A DNA stretch of 64,000 nt from Symbiodinium natans (taxonomy: Eukaryota; Sar; Dinophyceae; Suessiales; Symbiodiniaceae), in contig CAJNDS010000026.1 of assembly GCA_905221605.1 (NCBI GenBank), positions 62,001-126,000 on the forward strand. The letters run 5' to 3'. A model generated the notes under the pieces. The model worked only from the letters and a program-made list of their open reading frames with translations. It did no database searches and was not told the DNA's origin. Within the stretch, counting starts at the first letter, position 1, and every line of letters starts with the position of its first letter. Shown piece by piece: positions 48,536 to 56,962 of the stretch. Position numbers and translations under genes: made by a program.

Positions 48536-49120
48536 ACATACCCAAAGCCCAAGCTTAGGCCAGCACAGAGCATCATCGTGAAAATCAGCCGTGCCGAAAG
48601 CCCAGGCCTTTGCCAGTTCTTTTGCCACTTCTAGGTGAGGCGTTGAAGAAGGTCTTTCAAATGCCAGGGCAGTTCATCAGATGAGCTTGGCCCTCGAACG
48701 TCGCGTGCAAGCGAGGTTGCACGGCCCTGCTAAATGATACAACTAACCATTGCAACTGCCCCCAAAGAGAGCAGGACGCAGCTCTCAGGCCGTAAGGTCC
48801 GGGCCGTGTTGGCCATTTCCTGCAAAGTTCCACGACGCAACTCTCAACTGCAAATTTGAGCCGCCCAAGCCAGAAAGGCATCACATTGCCACCCTCAAGC
48901 CACCCAGAAGCAACTCCCTCAGCGGCGATTCAGCAAAAGACTCCCACATGCCCCGGCGTCTCGAGGGACAGGAAATGGCAGCCTCATAGCCCAAAGCCAC
49001 TCAGCCTTTTTCCGGAACTCGACAAACTTGCTGCTTTGCAACATCCCTCTCTTAGCCCTCTGAAAGGCACATCAACACCAACGGATTCTACATCCAGCTC
49101 TCAGCCCTGCTTGTCGCAAA

Positions 49121-49229
49121 GTTTAGGGTTTAGGGTTTAGGGTTTAGGGTATAGGGTTTCGGGTTTCGGGTTTAGGGTTAAGGGTTTAGGGTTTAGGGTT
49201 TGGGTTTAGGGTTCAGGGTTTAGGGTTTA
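49121..49229. repeat. telomere-type block, TTTAGGG orientation
   Basis: About 15 units with TTTCGGG, TATAGGG and TTCAGGG variants. Confidence 0.95.
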
Positions 49230-49277
49230 AAAGAAGAACGAAGAACGCTGCCTGGCAGTTGGCGCCCGCCGCCGCGG

Positions 49278-49301
49278 GCAGCATGGCCGCGGCCATGCTG
49301 C
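49278..49301. other. perfect 24-base palindrome
   Basis: GCAGCATGGCCG is followed directly by its exact reverse complement, with no loop. It lies between two TTTAGGG blocks in a short GC-rich spacer and contains a NotI-like/SacII-like GC core. Function unknown. Confidence 0.85.
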
Positions 49302-49337
49302 GGAAAAGCCGCGCATGCCGCTGCCTGAAGAGTGGCA

Positions 49338-49488
49338 TGGGGTTTAGGGTTTAGGGTTTAGGGTTTAGGGTTTAGGGTTTAGGGTTTAGGGTTTAGGGTT
49401 TAGGGTTTAGGGTTTAGGGTTTAGGGTTTAGGGTTTAGGGTTTAGGGTTTAGGGTTTAGGGTTTAGGGTTTAGGTTTAGGGTTTAGGG
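49338..49488. repeat. long perfect TTTAGGG block
   Basis: About 21 near-perfect units, with one 6-base unit near the right end. Confidence 0.95.
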
Positions 49489-49628
49489 TGTGTCAGGGGA
49501 GGGCGCGAGCTCGGGTGTGAAACACCCCGGGCCGCGCGCTCGCGTTGCCCGTCAACCCACCCCGGCCACCCACACTATACTCTATTAGGGTTTAGGGTTT
49601 ATGGAATTAATTTTCTTGTGCCCCAATG

Positions 49629-50565
49629 CTTGCTTTTATGTTTTTAAAGTTGCGGTGTTAGGGTTTAAGCTGGGGTTCGGGGTAGCCTCGGCCCTTTTCG
49701 GGCCTTCGGCGTGTCAGGGCCGTAGAGGCCCTTTTTTATTTGAAGGTCAGGGAAACCCTTTGTGCCGGCTCCTGGATTCCCCTTCTTTAAGGGCCTCAAG
49801 CCTTTTTTTGGTGGCTCTTGGGGCTTCCTGGGGCTTCCTGGGGGCTTTTCCTGGCCCTTCTGGGGGGTGCCCAAAACTCGTTCTTAGTACAAAAAAATCG
49901 CATTTGTCCTTGCGGGCACGGGCAAATCCTGGGGCCCCAAGCCTCTTAAGCCCTGAGCGTCCGGCTAGAGAAAAGAGGTCCACCAGCTTCCAGAGGGGGC
50001 CCCCGGAGTCCCAAGTCGCGGGAGTTTGGTTTGCAAACTTGCTTTTATGTTTTTAAAGTTGCGGTGTTAGGGTTTAAGCTGGGGTTGGGGGTAGCCTCGG
50101 CCCTTTTCGGGCCTTCGGCGTGTCAGGGCCCGTAGAGGCCCTGATATATTTGAAGGTCAGGGAAACCCTTTGTGCCTGCTCCTGGATTCTCTTGCGGCCT
50201 TGCGGGGGCTTCCTGGGAGCTTTCCTGGCCCTTAAGGGGTACCCAAAACCATCAAAAAATCGCATTTTTCATTGCGCGTACGGGCATCCTGGGGTCCCCC
50301 CTCTTTTAGGGTGCCTTTTGAAGCCTTTTGGTGGCTCTTGGGGTCTCTCGGGGCTTGCTGGGGAAAATGCAGGGGTGCCCAAAACCATCGTTCTTCGTAC
50401 TAAAAAATCGCATTTTTCATTGCGGGCACGGGCAAATCCTGGGGCCCCCTTTCGAGGGCCTTTTGAAGCCTTTTGGTGGCTCCTGGTGCCTCTTGGGGGC
50501 CTTGTGGGGTAAATGGAGGGGTACTAAAAAATAATACTTTCATTGCGGGTACGGGCAAATCCTGG
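49629..50565. repeat. nested repeat ladder, 409-base and ~145-base units
   Basis: CTTGCTTTTATGTTTTTAAA starts at 49629 and again at 50038 (409 apart) with closely matching sequence after it. Inside and beyond, a smaller unit carrying AAAAATCGCATTT-T-C-TTGCGGGCACGGGCAAATCC recurs near 49896, 50262, 50405 and 50535. Short frames repeat accordingly (RIFHCG-H-G) but no family is recognised. Confidence 0.85.
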
Positions 50566-51051
50566 GGTCCCCCCCGGGCCACCTTTTTGGTTCGAGCCCT
50601 TGGGGGCGTCGATGGCTGGGGGGGGGTTTCGGAGGGTTCCCAGAGAGGCCCCCAATCTGAGGCCCGAAAAAAAAAATCGAAAATCCGTGGGCCTGGAGCA
50701 ACCAGCCCGCCTGGACAGCCTCGCCAAGCCCTGGTCCAGGAATCCAGCCACCAGGGGCCAGGGGGTTTTGGGGGGGGGCGGCCCCGCAAACCCTGAACCC
50801 AAAACCCTGAACCGAACTTCAAGGCAAAGGCGATTTGGGGTTATACTTTAGCTACGCTAAAGGTGGTCTGGGTGCCGGCCATCCCTTAGCCGAGTAATGA
50901 CGTTGTCGTAAAAAAGGCCGATGTCCGTTGGCCTGTCCAGGACAGACAGCGAGGCTTAACCCTCACCTTTCAATTTCTGGGCGCTGGGGCTGTAAGGCCC
51001 TCGGCCAAGCGTTCGGGGTCTGTCCCTCAACGGAAGCGACCCCTCACTTAG

Positions 51052-51152
51052 TTTAGGGTTTCGGGTTTCGGGTTTAGGGTTTAGGGTTTTGGTTTAGGGT
51101 TTAGGTTTTTTTGAGGGGGTTTAGGGTTTAGGGTTGAGGGTAGGGTTTAGGG
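51052..51152. repeat. telomere-type block, TTTAGGG orientation, left of the element
   Basis: About a dozen irregular units that grade into the G-run in which the 6.67-kb element sits. Confidence 0.85.
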
Positions 51153-51216
51153 GGGCGGGGGGTGGGGGGGTGGGGGGGGTGGGTGGTGAGGGGGGGGGGG
51201 TGGGGGGGGGGGGGGG

Positions 51217-51385
51217 TAGCGGGAGGCTCGGCTGTCGGTAAGATGGTCCCAAACCCCATACCCCCCCCCCCCTATGCTTTTACACCACTTTTAAATAAGC
51301 CGAATCAAATAGGGGCTTTCCAAAGACCATCTTGCCAACAGGCGTGACTAGGTTGATAGTGGGAAATTTAGGGGGTCGGGGCTTG
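51217..51385 (+). repeat. left terminal inverted repeat
   Basis: Starts TAGCGGGAGGC and contains GTAAGATGGTCCC, a C-run at about 51261-51272, a TTTACACC/AAATAGGGGCTTTCCA segment, CAACAGGCGTGACTAGGTTG and GGGGGTCGGGGCTTG at the inner end. It is matched base for base, with scattered differences, by the complement of 57712-57882. Confidence 0.92.
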
Positions 51386-51428
51386 GGCGCAGTAGATCAT
51401 ACAACATATTTTTATTGTGTTGTATCAA

Positions 51429-51908
51429 TTACTGGACTTCATCAAGGGGCTGTAATGATTCAAGAAATTCTATGTGTTTAAAAGTTCGCGTTGATGTTGT
51501 TTCTGGCTCTCTTAATGTGATTTTGTCTGGGAACATCTTATGTAGTTTTTTGTAGAGTTCGTGCTGTTGTTTCCTGTATTCCATATACATTTCTTCTTGT
51601 ATCTCATCTGTAAGCCCCCCTGTGTTCTCAACTCTCTCAGTTTTGAAAATAGTTCTTCGCGTAAGTTGTATAGTTCAGAATTTGGATGCGTCCCGAAGTA
51701 AAAATGAACATCCCAATGTTCGCGCTTGACTCTTCGCCCACACTCTTCACAAAACCTACTCCATTTCTCTCTCTTCTTGTCTTCTAACTAGGTTATATTC
51801 TTCCCTACCTTTTCTCTTTGCCTTACGGCATCTGTTACAAGTTTTAAATCCACCAAACTCTGATAACTCTTTGGTGGCACTACAGGATTTACACTCTTTC
51901 CTGTTCAT
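51429..51908 (-). pseudogene. broken Zn-finger protein gene of the element
   Basis: Reading on the minus strand from the ATG at 51908, the first 50 residues contain ECKSC and, 13 residues on, CNRC, a four-cysteine Zn-ribbon followed by a basic stretch (RKAKRKGR). A stop at 51756-51758 ends this frame, but the next frame continues the protein with a second site, CEEC-x7-H-x3-H, and a further shift near 51645 leads into a charged helical tail ending at 51429. The total span is a multiple of three, so the two shifts cancel. I infer an originally continuous protein of about 159 residues, probably nucleic-acid binding, now frameshifted twice (or sequencing errors). The CxxC...CxxC layout is the same as in the protein at 52288-52524, so the two may be paralogues. 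Confidence 0.6.
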
Positions 51909-51959
51909 ACTCTAATATAAAAGTCTTCTTGTCTTTAAATACTTTCTTCCTTGAATGGT

Positions 51960-52094
51960 TCAAAAATAAAACTCCTTATCAGCATCATATACAACATTAT
52001 AATATGTCATTGTTTCTTCCTTGGGTTGTTTAATGTCTTTATTATTAAGTTTGCTTATATAAGCACTCCTGCGATTATTATAATTAGCATCCAT
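51960..52094 (-). CDS. small hypothetical protein, 44 residues
   Basis: Begins MDANYNNRRSAYISKLNNKD and ends DADKEFYF at a TGA. Past the stop the frame stays open for another 14 codons, so the TGA could be a recent truncation. The start overlaps the 3' end of the next upstream gene (52084-52254) by 11 bases, the compact packing expected of viral DNA rather than this host genome. No domain is recognised. Confidence 0.4.
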   Translation of the reverse strand: MDANYNNRRSAYISKLNNKDIKQPKEETMTYYNVVYDADKEFYF

Positions 52095-52254
52095 AGTAAT
52101 TATTAGGTTTATTATTGCTAGGCTTGATGTTTTCCTTGTTGCCTTCCAATTTCACAACCCTTTCAACAAGACTATTAACTAGCTCCTTTAACTCTTTGAC
52201 TTCTTCCTTTAATTTCTTGATAGGACTTTTGATTTCTGCCGAGCAATCACTCAT
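52084..52254 (-). CDS. small coiled-coil protein, 56 residues
   Basis: Starts MSDCSAEIKSP; residues 12-38 form a strong heptad pattern (KKLKEEVKELKELVNSLVER), followed by an Asn/Lys-rich tail. It is too short for the open-frame cut-off but well supported by composition and packing: it overlaps the following gene by 11 bases, and an AT-rich leader precedes its ATG. The coiled coil shares the string EVKELK with the C-terminus of the 120-residue protein at 52864-53226. Probably an oligomerising structural or accessory protein; function unknown. Confidence 0.5.
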   Translation of the reverse strand: MSDCSAEIKSPIKKLKEEVKELKELVNSLVERVVKLEGNKENIKPSNNKPNNYYGC

Positions 52255-52287
52255 ATATACAAACCTAGATTAAAAATTTTAAAAGTT

Positions 52288-52524
52288 TTAACGCGCACGT
52301 AAGACCTTCTGAATCTTCCTCCTCTCGCCTCCCTTTCTTAAGTCCTCTCTACAGTTCTTACAGTTTGACGAATAACTGTTGTTGCTGACAATCACAAAGT
52401 TATTACTCGGATACTCCTGTTTGCACCTCTTGCATTCAATGAGATGTTCTTTGAACTCTGTCGCGGCTTCGCCCTGAGGGGGATGTTTTAACATCCCCAT
52501 CGCCTCCCCAAATACAACAAGCAT
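52288..52524 (-). CDS. Zn-ribbon protein, 78 residues
   Basis: Residues 31-34 (CKRC) and about 57-60 (CKNC) form a two-knuckle Zn-ribbon with an aromatic EYPSNNF between, followed by a basic C-terminus (RKGGERRKIQKVLRAR) that could contact nucleic acid. The general C-x2-C ... F ... C-x2-CR pattern is common in small proteins of large and medium eukaryotic DNA viruses and in homing-endonuclease-associated fingers; which one this is cannot be told. It lies head-to-tail with the other minus-strand genes of the element. Confidence 0.55.
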   Translation of the reverse strand: MLVVFGEAMGMLKHPPQGEAATEFKEHLIECKRCKQEYPSNNFVIVSNNSYSSNCKNCREDLRKGGERRKIQKVLRAR

Positions 52525-52863
52525 TATATAATTATGCGATAAAAAAATGTTTCATAACATAACGAAATGTTATGAAATATCCATTTTCCTCAAGATTTAA
52601 CGATGCATCAAACTAATTAGCTGATACATCTTATGTGTATCAAATTATATAGATGTATCAAGGTACCTCCCCTTTCTCTCGTCCATCTATAAATATGCAG
52701 TAGGTATTTGGGGACGCTAGGAACGAAGCTCGCGTGCTACGCGACTTGACTGCAGGGGGTGTCATTTTTCTTCTTCTTCTTCTTCCGATTTGGTCTGGGC
52801 GACGGTATGCACTGTACTCTGTCAAATATATAGTGGGTTTAAATTTTTAGCTACTTTAATACT
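52525..52863. promoter_or_regulatory. AT-rich intergenic region with inverted repeats
   Basis: Upstream of the Zn-ribbon gene. It holds a perfect 11-base inverted repeat (TTTCATAACAT, loop AACGAA, complement) at 52550-52577, a second 9-base one (TGATACATC and GATGTATCA) at 52622-52660, a TATAAATA box-like string near 52688 and a TTC triplet run near 52772-52786. No frame of note. It may hold promoter or operator sites of the element; the role is a guess. Confidence 0.4.
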
Positions 52864-53226
52864 TTAATCCATGCTTTCTACTTGACGATACTTCTTGAGT
52901 TCTTTTACTTCTGCTTCAAGTTTTTCAAGTCGTTCTTCAGGGGTAGCCTTTCGTGATCCAAACCCTGTATCAACAGTACCAATGTCTTCTTTATCGTTCA
53001 TGTTCGTTTTAAAAATTTCGTTCCCATCAGGTGTAGCGTTGCGATACCCGCTTCCGACTCTCCATGAAGTACGGTTTTCGGTTTGTTTGACTATCGTTTT
53101 GCCTTCATCGTCCTTTGTTGTTTTCGTCTCCTTGCGCAGTGTCTTCTTATTGCACCTACAAGGAAAGCAATCAACGTTGCCCTTGTCCAAATGGAAGCCT
53201 CCTTCCTTTTGTTCGTTGTCTGCCAT
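52864..53226 (-). CDS. coiled-coil hypothetical protein, 120 residues
   Basis: Starts MADNEQKEGGFHLDKGNVDC; the N-terminus has an FPCRC cysteine pair and a very charged stretch (KKTLRKETKTTKDDEGK). The middle contains two similar strings, GSGYRNATPDG and GFGSRKATPEE, suggesting an internal duplication. Residues 95-115 (ERLEKLEAEVKELKKY) are a canonical coiled coil. No signal peptide or membrane segment. It stands divergently from the ATPase gene with a 190-base AT-rich gap between them. Not recognised as any named family. Confidence 0.55.
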   Translation of the reverse strand: MADNEQKEGGFHLDKGNVDCFPCRCNKKTLRKETKTTKDDEGKTIVKQTENRTSWRVGSGYRNATPDGNEIFKTNMNDKEDIGTVDTGFGSRKATPEERLEKLEAEVKELKKYRQVESMD

Positions 53227-53418
53227 TTAACTAGGTTAGATTATTTGTATTTGCGATTGTATTTAAAGTATTCAAGCACTATTTTGCAAACCTCCAAGAA
53301 AGAGAAGCAACACCTGCGATATTTGGGAGGCGATATTTTTTCTTGTATTTCTTCAATATTCTCAATAACATCAATATAATCGCTGCAATTTATTTTATCC
53401 ATATTATTATATTATATA
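53227..53418. promoter_or_regulatory. divergent AT-rich intergenic region
   Basis: Separates the minus-strand 120-residue gene from the plus-strand ATPase, so it must hold both start regions if they are expressed. TAACTAGGTTAGATTATT just upstream of the minus-strand ATG resembles TAACTAGGTTATATTC at 51785, and the TIRs contain a similar ACTAGGTTGATA. Poly-A/T runs adjoin the ATPase ATG. Confidence 0.35.
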
Positions 53419-54212
53419 ATGATTACTCCTATTGTCAAACCAGGTAATGTTAAAGAATATGCTTTTAAACAATCTAAATATGAAATAGCACCGAGACTAC
53501 CGTTTAGTCAAATAATAACAGGTCCGTCAGGTTCTGGTAAAGGTATATTATTACAGTCAATGATACTGGACATTTACAGGGATGTGTTTGAACGCATCTA
53601 TATTTGGTCCCCTTCAATTTCGGTTGATAGCAATTGGACACCAGTTAAAAAACACATTCAGGATAATTTGAAGGTTAACTTAGGGAAAGAGAAGCGTTTA
53701 TTTGACGAATACATACCAGAAGAATTAGAGGCCGTCATAAAAAGACAACATAAAGTCATTGAGTACCAGAAGAAGAACGACCATAAGAAATTATTCTCAA
53801 TACTGATAATAGTGGATGACTTTGCTGATTCACAAGCGTTCTCGCGCAATAGCCCATTATTCAATCAGTTGTACGTGCGCGGGAGACACAACAGTATCAA
53901 CATCATAACAAGCACACAGAAGTTTAATGCCTTGTCTCCAATTATTCGTGTCAATAGTCGTCAGCTGTTCTTCTTTTCAGGTTGAGAAACTACAAAGAGA
54001 TTGAGACAATGGTTGAAGAATTAAGCGCAGTATGAATTAAGAAATCAACAGTAGCAGACACTAAGAATCTCGCAGAAGCAAAGAAACTATTATTAGAAGT
54101 CCATAACATAGCAACAGAAGAACCGTATAGTTTCCTGTTTATAAACTTGATGAAAGCAGATGTAAATGATATGTTTGATAAAAGATTTGATGCTAAATTA
54201 GTTATTGATTAA
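53419..54212 (+). pseudogene. A32/FtsK-HerA-type packaging ATPase, frameshifted
   Basis: This family pumps viral DNA into capsids. The intact part (188 residues) shows a P-loop GPSGSGKG at about residues 33-40, a strand motif IYIWSPSI typical of A32-like ATPases, and a Walker B LIIVDDFAD near residue 131-139, followed by a STQKFNALSP sensor-like segment. The frame stops at TGA 53983-53985, but the neighbouring frame continues the protein (contains LRNYKEIETM and EEPYSFLFINL) to a stop at 54212, with one further in-frame TGA at 54033. The total of roughly 260 residues is normal for packaging ATPases of polinton-like viruses. Odd: the P-loop ends in Gly where Ser/Thr usually binds Mg. The gene is therefore most likely dead, unless the shift and stop are assembly errors. 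Confidence 0.8.
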
Positions 54213-54275
54213 TAATATTATAACTAAATAATATTATTAATTATATTATTGAATAATTACATAAGTTGACTGATG
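54213..54275. terminator. AT-rich palindromic 3' region between convergent genes
   Basis: AATAATATTATTAATTATAT and neighbouring near-palindromic A/T sequence lie between the end of the ATPase and the 3' end of the minus-strand small gene. The position suits shared transcription ends or polyadenylation; this is inferred from position only. Confidence 0.3.
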
Positions 54276-54285
54276 GAAGTTTATA

Positions 54286-54450
54286 TTATGTTTTATCACT
54301 TTTAGTTTCTTCCAAACGCTCTACACGATTTATAACATCCTTCAAAGTGTTAAATAATAATATATCCGTTTTTGTTTTTTCATTTATATCCAACTCTTTT
54401 ATTTGCTTCATATTTTCTGTGGCACAAGATTTTGAAGATTTAGCTCCCAT
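54286..54450 (-). CDS. small protein with N-myristoylation signal, 54 residues
   Basis: Reads MGAKSSKSCATENMKQIKEL at the N-terminus: Gly at 2 and Ser at 6 with a Lys at 7 match the N-myristoyltransferase consensus, and a Cys at 9 could be palmitoylated. The C-terminal half (LKDVINRVERLEETK) is a short amphipathic helix of coiled-coil type. It lies directly downstream of the fibre gene on the same strand. Myristoylated small proteins occur in several eukaryotic DNA virus groups as membrane-associated virion components, but I cannot assign this one. It is too short for typical gene callers. Confidence 0.45.
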   Translation of the reverse strand: MGAKSSKSCATENMKQIKELDINEKTKTDILLFNTLKDVINRVERLEETKSDKT

Positions 54451-54479
54451 TCTATATTGTTATTTAGATTAACATTTTT

Positions 54480-54881
54480 TCAATCACTATCGTTTTTATT
54501 CTTCTTTAATTTGTTTTCCTCTTTTTCTAATTTATCTATTCCATTTAAAGCATTCTGTAAAGCACTCCATAAAATCGGTGTAGTAATTGTGTAGTCAAAC
54601 TTCAAATAGCCATCTGTTCCTTCCTTTACTAGATTCTGCCATTTATTTAGCATCTTCTTGGACTCCATAAAATCGTTGGCAATAAAGCCACAACATGATT
54701 TACCTTGTAGTCTGTCATCAACAAAATGATACGTCTTGGGCTTAATATATTTTACTAGGTCTACTGCTTTTTTACTATTTATCTCTTTTATATCTTTCTT
54801 TAGTCTTTTATCTGATGAAGGAATCAATGACCCAGTATATGAAAGGTCACCATAAACATCTACGCCACTATTTGTGGCATC
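54480..54881 (-). pseudogene. S74-type intramolecular chaperone domain, cut off from its fibre
   Basis: Contains SDKRLKKDIKEI, the hallmark start of the S74 (endosialidase-type) chaperone domain, then a Y-x-F/H-V core and CCGFIANDF, equivalent to the GFIAQE motif of the family. In phages and algal viruses this domain trimerises the fibre and then cleaves itself off just before the conserved Ser. The frame is continuous with the fibre ORF upstream: 18 codons downstream of the fibre stop (TAA at 54882-54884) the domain begins. Only that single stop separates them, so the two were one gene. Without read-through the fibre lacks its folding domain. Confidence 0.8.
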
Positions 54882-56912
54882 TTATCTTGATAAATTATTA
54901 TTACTTAATCGTATCCATCCGTTGTCATCTGGATTATTAATTAAAACCCTTTGCTGTCCTGTTATATCATCGTGTGCGATTTCCAAATTACCGAATAAAC
55001 TTACCTTTCCTTCTGTTAATTGAATTGCTGGTGTGCTTCCTATTGTTCCTACAATCAGATTAATTGCTCTGTCCGTGTCTCCATTCCTTATATCTAAATC
55101 ATAATCACTTCCATGTAATGTTTCTTTTATTGATGAGGAATGTTGAAAAAACAACTCTCCCCACATATCTAAATCTGATTCTGCTGCCATTCTTCCTATA
55201 CTGTTAAGAGTCAAATTATTTGTGACCGCTCTATTTAATGTTATTCCGTTAGTGTCCGTTAATTGCAATGCTATGGTTGCTGTTGTTGGGTCAGTAGCTC
55301 TGTTTGCTTGAAATGAGAAATTCATTTCGTCGTTTGTTATCAAACTTAACGAATTATTGACATCTGCTCTCCTATATATTTTGCTATGATTCCATATTAA
55401 CACTTCATTGTTAAATGTAGTGGCACCGTTAAACCCTACCGTTGAACTAAAATTAGAATTTCCACCGTTAACGTTTAGAACATCTACAACGGCATTAGCT
55501 CCGATTCCTAATTTATTGCACCTCACCGCGTTACTAATATTCATGCTTAAAAATAACTGTTGCGACGAGTCATTTGTATTATACGCATCAATACTAAAAC
55601 CTCTAAATCTTAATTTCCCACTATTATTAGCAATTGCTACAACATTACTGGCATCTGTTGTTGGTTTATATATTGCAAATCCTGAAGTATTAGAAATATT
55701 GAAATTATCAGTTTCATAATATATACTATCTTTAAAATATGTTGGTTTGAATAATGTTGTTCCTCCTGTTGTATTATTGCATTCTACATAAGTATTTGTG
55801 TCGGTATCGTCATTGGCTCCGTTAATCAATCTTATGGCATTCGCGGTTTCACTTATTGATAAATCCATTGATATGTTAGATTTTGTGGCGTTAGTATATC
55901 TTTCAATACTTGTGTTAGCGTTGGTTAATTCACCATCCCGAACGTAGGTAGAGACAAGTCCTATGGCTTCGCCTGGCTTGGCTTCAGCAGAACCATCGTC
56001 TGCGTCAGCTGTCAGCAGAGGCACGAAGGACGGGCATTCACGTTCCTTCATATCAAGGCTTGGCTGTAAAACAAGCATGGTATGCGCCTGCTTGACTGGG
56101 GCTCGCTTGTCCACGACATTGGGCGCGCCAAAAACAGCCTTGCAGAACTTCTCCACTTGCTCTCCGAGGTCCTCAAGCCCGAACTCATGGACCAAGCGGG
56201 GAACACTGTCGCCACACACATCGATACGCTTCCTCCGCTCAGAATCAGACAACCCCATTAAATTGCTCAATCCAATGCTGGATTTTGGCGACCACGTTGG
56301 AAAGTATTTGACACTCTTTGCAGGTTTCCAGAACTCTCCAAGCACTGCTCGAAAGCCGACGGTCGCGACAATCACCATGTGGCACACCCTGAAGTGCCTG
56401 TTGGCATTCTGTGTGTTGAGGCTCTTCTGACCCTCTGCCACCGTCGCGTCGGGCTTGATGTCGAACAAGCCCAAGGACTTCTCCAGCATTGGCTCATCTC
56501 CGGTCCTGTGGGGGTTGCACTTGCCATCCTTTGCAATGGCAATCAGCCGTTCAGCAGTGCCCAACACAATCCACTCATAGTCCAACCTGCCATCCAGAAA
56601 GAGCCAGATGAGGTAGTGGATGAGCGTGGTCTTTCCTATGCCGGGTGCGCCACTGACTACACAGCGAAAGTCGTCATCACGCCATGTCTTCATAAAGTCG
56701 AGGAAGTTTGTGTAGCATTCTCGCTCGACAATGACGGAGCACCTCCATGGCAGGTGCCGCGGATTTGTATTCTGCATGTGGCGGTTTGCTAAAAAATAAG
56801 TGAGCCCTGCTTCTTGGCTCTCCTGCTCACTGCTCATCGAAGCATCTTGTAGCCAGTCAATGAACTCCGGCTTGACGAAGCCTTTACGTGAAGCAAACAA
56901 GCCCCAAACCAA
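54882..56912 (-). CDS. Crinkler/RHS-type NTPase fused in frame to a viral fibre
   Basis: One open frame of 676 residues. Residues 1 to about 318 are host-like and GC-rich: VERECY (62-67) precedes a P-loop GAPGIGKT (88-95), and CGDSVPR (233-239) follows; this trio is typical of Crinkler and RHS proteins (STAND-like P-loop ATPases placed between a ubiquitin-like header and a C-terminal effector domain). From about residue 325 on, at roughly 55940-55955, the composition switches to AT-rich and Asn/Thr/Ser-rich with repeated NNTTGG, NGITLN and NNLTLNS strings, the look of a trimeric beta fibre, ending just before the S74 domain. Thus the usual Crinkler C-terminal nuclease or kinase is replaced by a viral adhesin. 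An upstream exon for the ubiquitin-like header lies at 56963-57274. Either a real chimera or an insertion that happens to keep the frame. Confidence 0.75.
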   Translation of the reverse strand: MVWGLFASRKGFVKPEFIDWLQDASMSSEQESQEAGLTYFLANRHMQNTNPRHLPWRCSVIVERECYTNFLDFMKTWRDDDFRCVVSGAPGIGKTTLIHYLIWLFLDGRLDYEWIVLGTAERLIAIAKDGKCNPHRTGDEPMLEKSLGLFDIKPDATVAEGQKSLNTQNANRHFRVCHMVIVATVGFRAVLGEFWKPAKSVKYFPTWSPKSSIGLSNLMGLSDSERRKRIDVCGDSVPRLVHEFGLEDLGEQVEKFCKAVFGAPNVVDKRAPVKQAHTMLVLQPSLDMKERECPSFVPLLTADADDGSAEAKPGEAIGLVSTYVRDGELTNANTSIERYTNATKSNISMDLSISETANAIRLINGANDDTDTNTYVECNNTTGGTTLFKPTYFKDSIYYETDNFNISNTSGFAIYKPTTDASNVVAIANNSGKLRFRGFSIDAYNTNDSSQQLFLSMNISNAVRCNKLGIGANAVVDVLNVNGGNSNFSSTVGFNGATTFNNEVLIWNHSKIYRRADVNNSLSLITNDEMNFSFQANRATDPTTATIALQLTDTNGITLNRAVTNNLTLNSIGRMAAESDLDMWGELFFQHSSSIKETLHGSDYDLDIRNGDTDRAINLIVGTIGSTPAIQLTEGKVSLFGNLEIAHDDITGQQRVLINNPDDNGWIRLSNNNLSR

Positions 56913-56962
56913 CTAAGGAAACTAGCAACCCTCAATTACTATACAACCCAACAACCAAAAGG

